Assembly (NCBI GenBank): GCA_007129525.1
Contig: SKVI01000299.1
Location: forward strand, 1-6,036
Direction: 5' to 3'
DNA: 6,036 bases
Source: Gemmatimonadota bacterium
GTDB lineage: Bacteria; Gemmatimonadota; Gemmatimonadetes; Longimicrobiales; Gaopeijiaceae
Shown here: positions 5,881 through 6,036 of the stretch, in pieces
Layout of the letters: each line of letters starts with the position of its first letter
How positions within the stretch are numbered: the stretch's first letter is position 1
Program-made: the position numbers and the translations under genes
Notes under the pieces: generated by a model
The model's database searches: none
Seen by the model: only the letters and a program-made list of their open reading frames with translations
Told to the model about the DNA's origin: nothing

Positions 5881-6036
5881 ATGGACATCAGCGAAGCGCA
5901 GCGGCGGGTGGACGAGTGGATCTCCCAGTTCGAGGAGGGCTACTGGCCCCCGTTGGTGAACCTGGCCCGCCTCATCGAGGAGGTGGGCGAGCTCTCCCGG
6001 GAGCTGAACCACCGTTACGGCGCCAAGACCCGAAAG
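5881..6036 (+). CDS. MazG-like nucleotide pyrophosphohydrolase, N-terminal fragment
   Basis: The first 52 codons of a gene that continues past the right edge of the window. The start ATG 5881 begins MDISEAQRRVDEWISQFEEG, followed by WPPLVNLARLIEEVGELSRE. This closely resembles the N-terminus of the short single-domain MazG-like proteins typified by Bacillus YpjD. The EEVGEL segment (residues 33-38) carries the EExxE-type acidic residues that bind magnesium in all-alpha NTP pyrophosphatases. Members hydrolyse nucleoside triphosphates to monophosphates, often clearing non-standard or damaged nucleotides; the substrate of this one is unknown. It lies 42 bp after the reductase stop with no clear Shine-Dalgarno sequence or terminator between them, so shared transcription is plausible. 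Confidence 0.85.
   Translation, partial: MDISEAQRRVDEWISQFEEGYWPPLVNLARLIEEVGELSRELNHRYGAKTRK

Overview
This is a GC-rich bacterial chromosome segment with strong G/C preference at third codon positions. It holds six genes, packed but on both strands, all of which look like ordinary housekeeping or stress functions. No RNA gene, insertion sequence, CRISPR array or phage gene is visible. The gene style (a short lipoprotein-type M1 aminopeptidase, a metal-poor cupin, a YpjD-like MazG protein) would fit Gemmatimonadota or a similar high-GC Gram-negative lineage. That is a guess from protein style, not a placement.

Layout. Positions 1-284 (+) hold the C-terminal end of an SLC13/DASS-type membrane permease. 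Positions 412-2241 (+) encode a complete exported M1 zinc aminopeptidase with a lipoprotein signal. A 179-bp gap with small direct and inverted repeats follows, then a small cupin at 2421-2789 (+). Converging on the cupin from the other strand is a complete trehalose-6-phosphate synthase, otsA (4329 down to 2854). Divergent from otsA, across a 261-bp shared upstream region with several dyad symmetries, is a saccharopine-dehydrogenase-like / trans-acting enoyl-reductase-like NAD(P)-binding protein (4591-5838, +). It is followed 42 bp later by the first 52 codons of a MazG-like nucleotide pyrophosphohydrolase that runs off the right edge (5881 onward).

The genes do not form one obvious pathway. 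The permease and peptidase could both serve nutrient acquisition (peptide trimming outside, organic-anion or related uptake). OtsA makes the trehalose precursor for osmotic or desiccation tolerance, and no trehalose-phosphatase gene lies in the window. The reductase-like gene and the MazG-like gene may be co-transcribed.

I did not find a convincing undescribed system. The points most worth a second look are the repeat-flanked hairpin upstream of the cupin, the dyads in the otsA/reductase intergenic region, an unusual insert with an internal near-duplication in the reductase, a predicted disulfide loop in the peptidase, and the loss of most metal ligands in the cupin. Very long open frames lie antisense to the peptidase and to otsA. 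I judge them shadows of GC-biased codon use.
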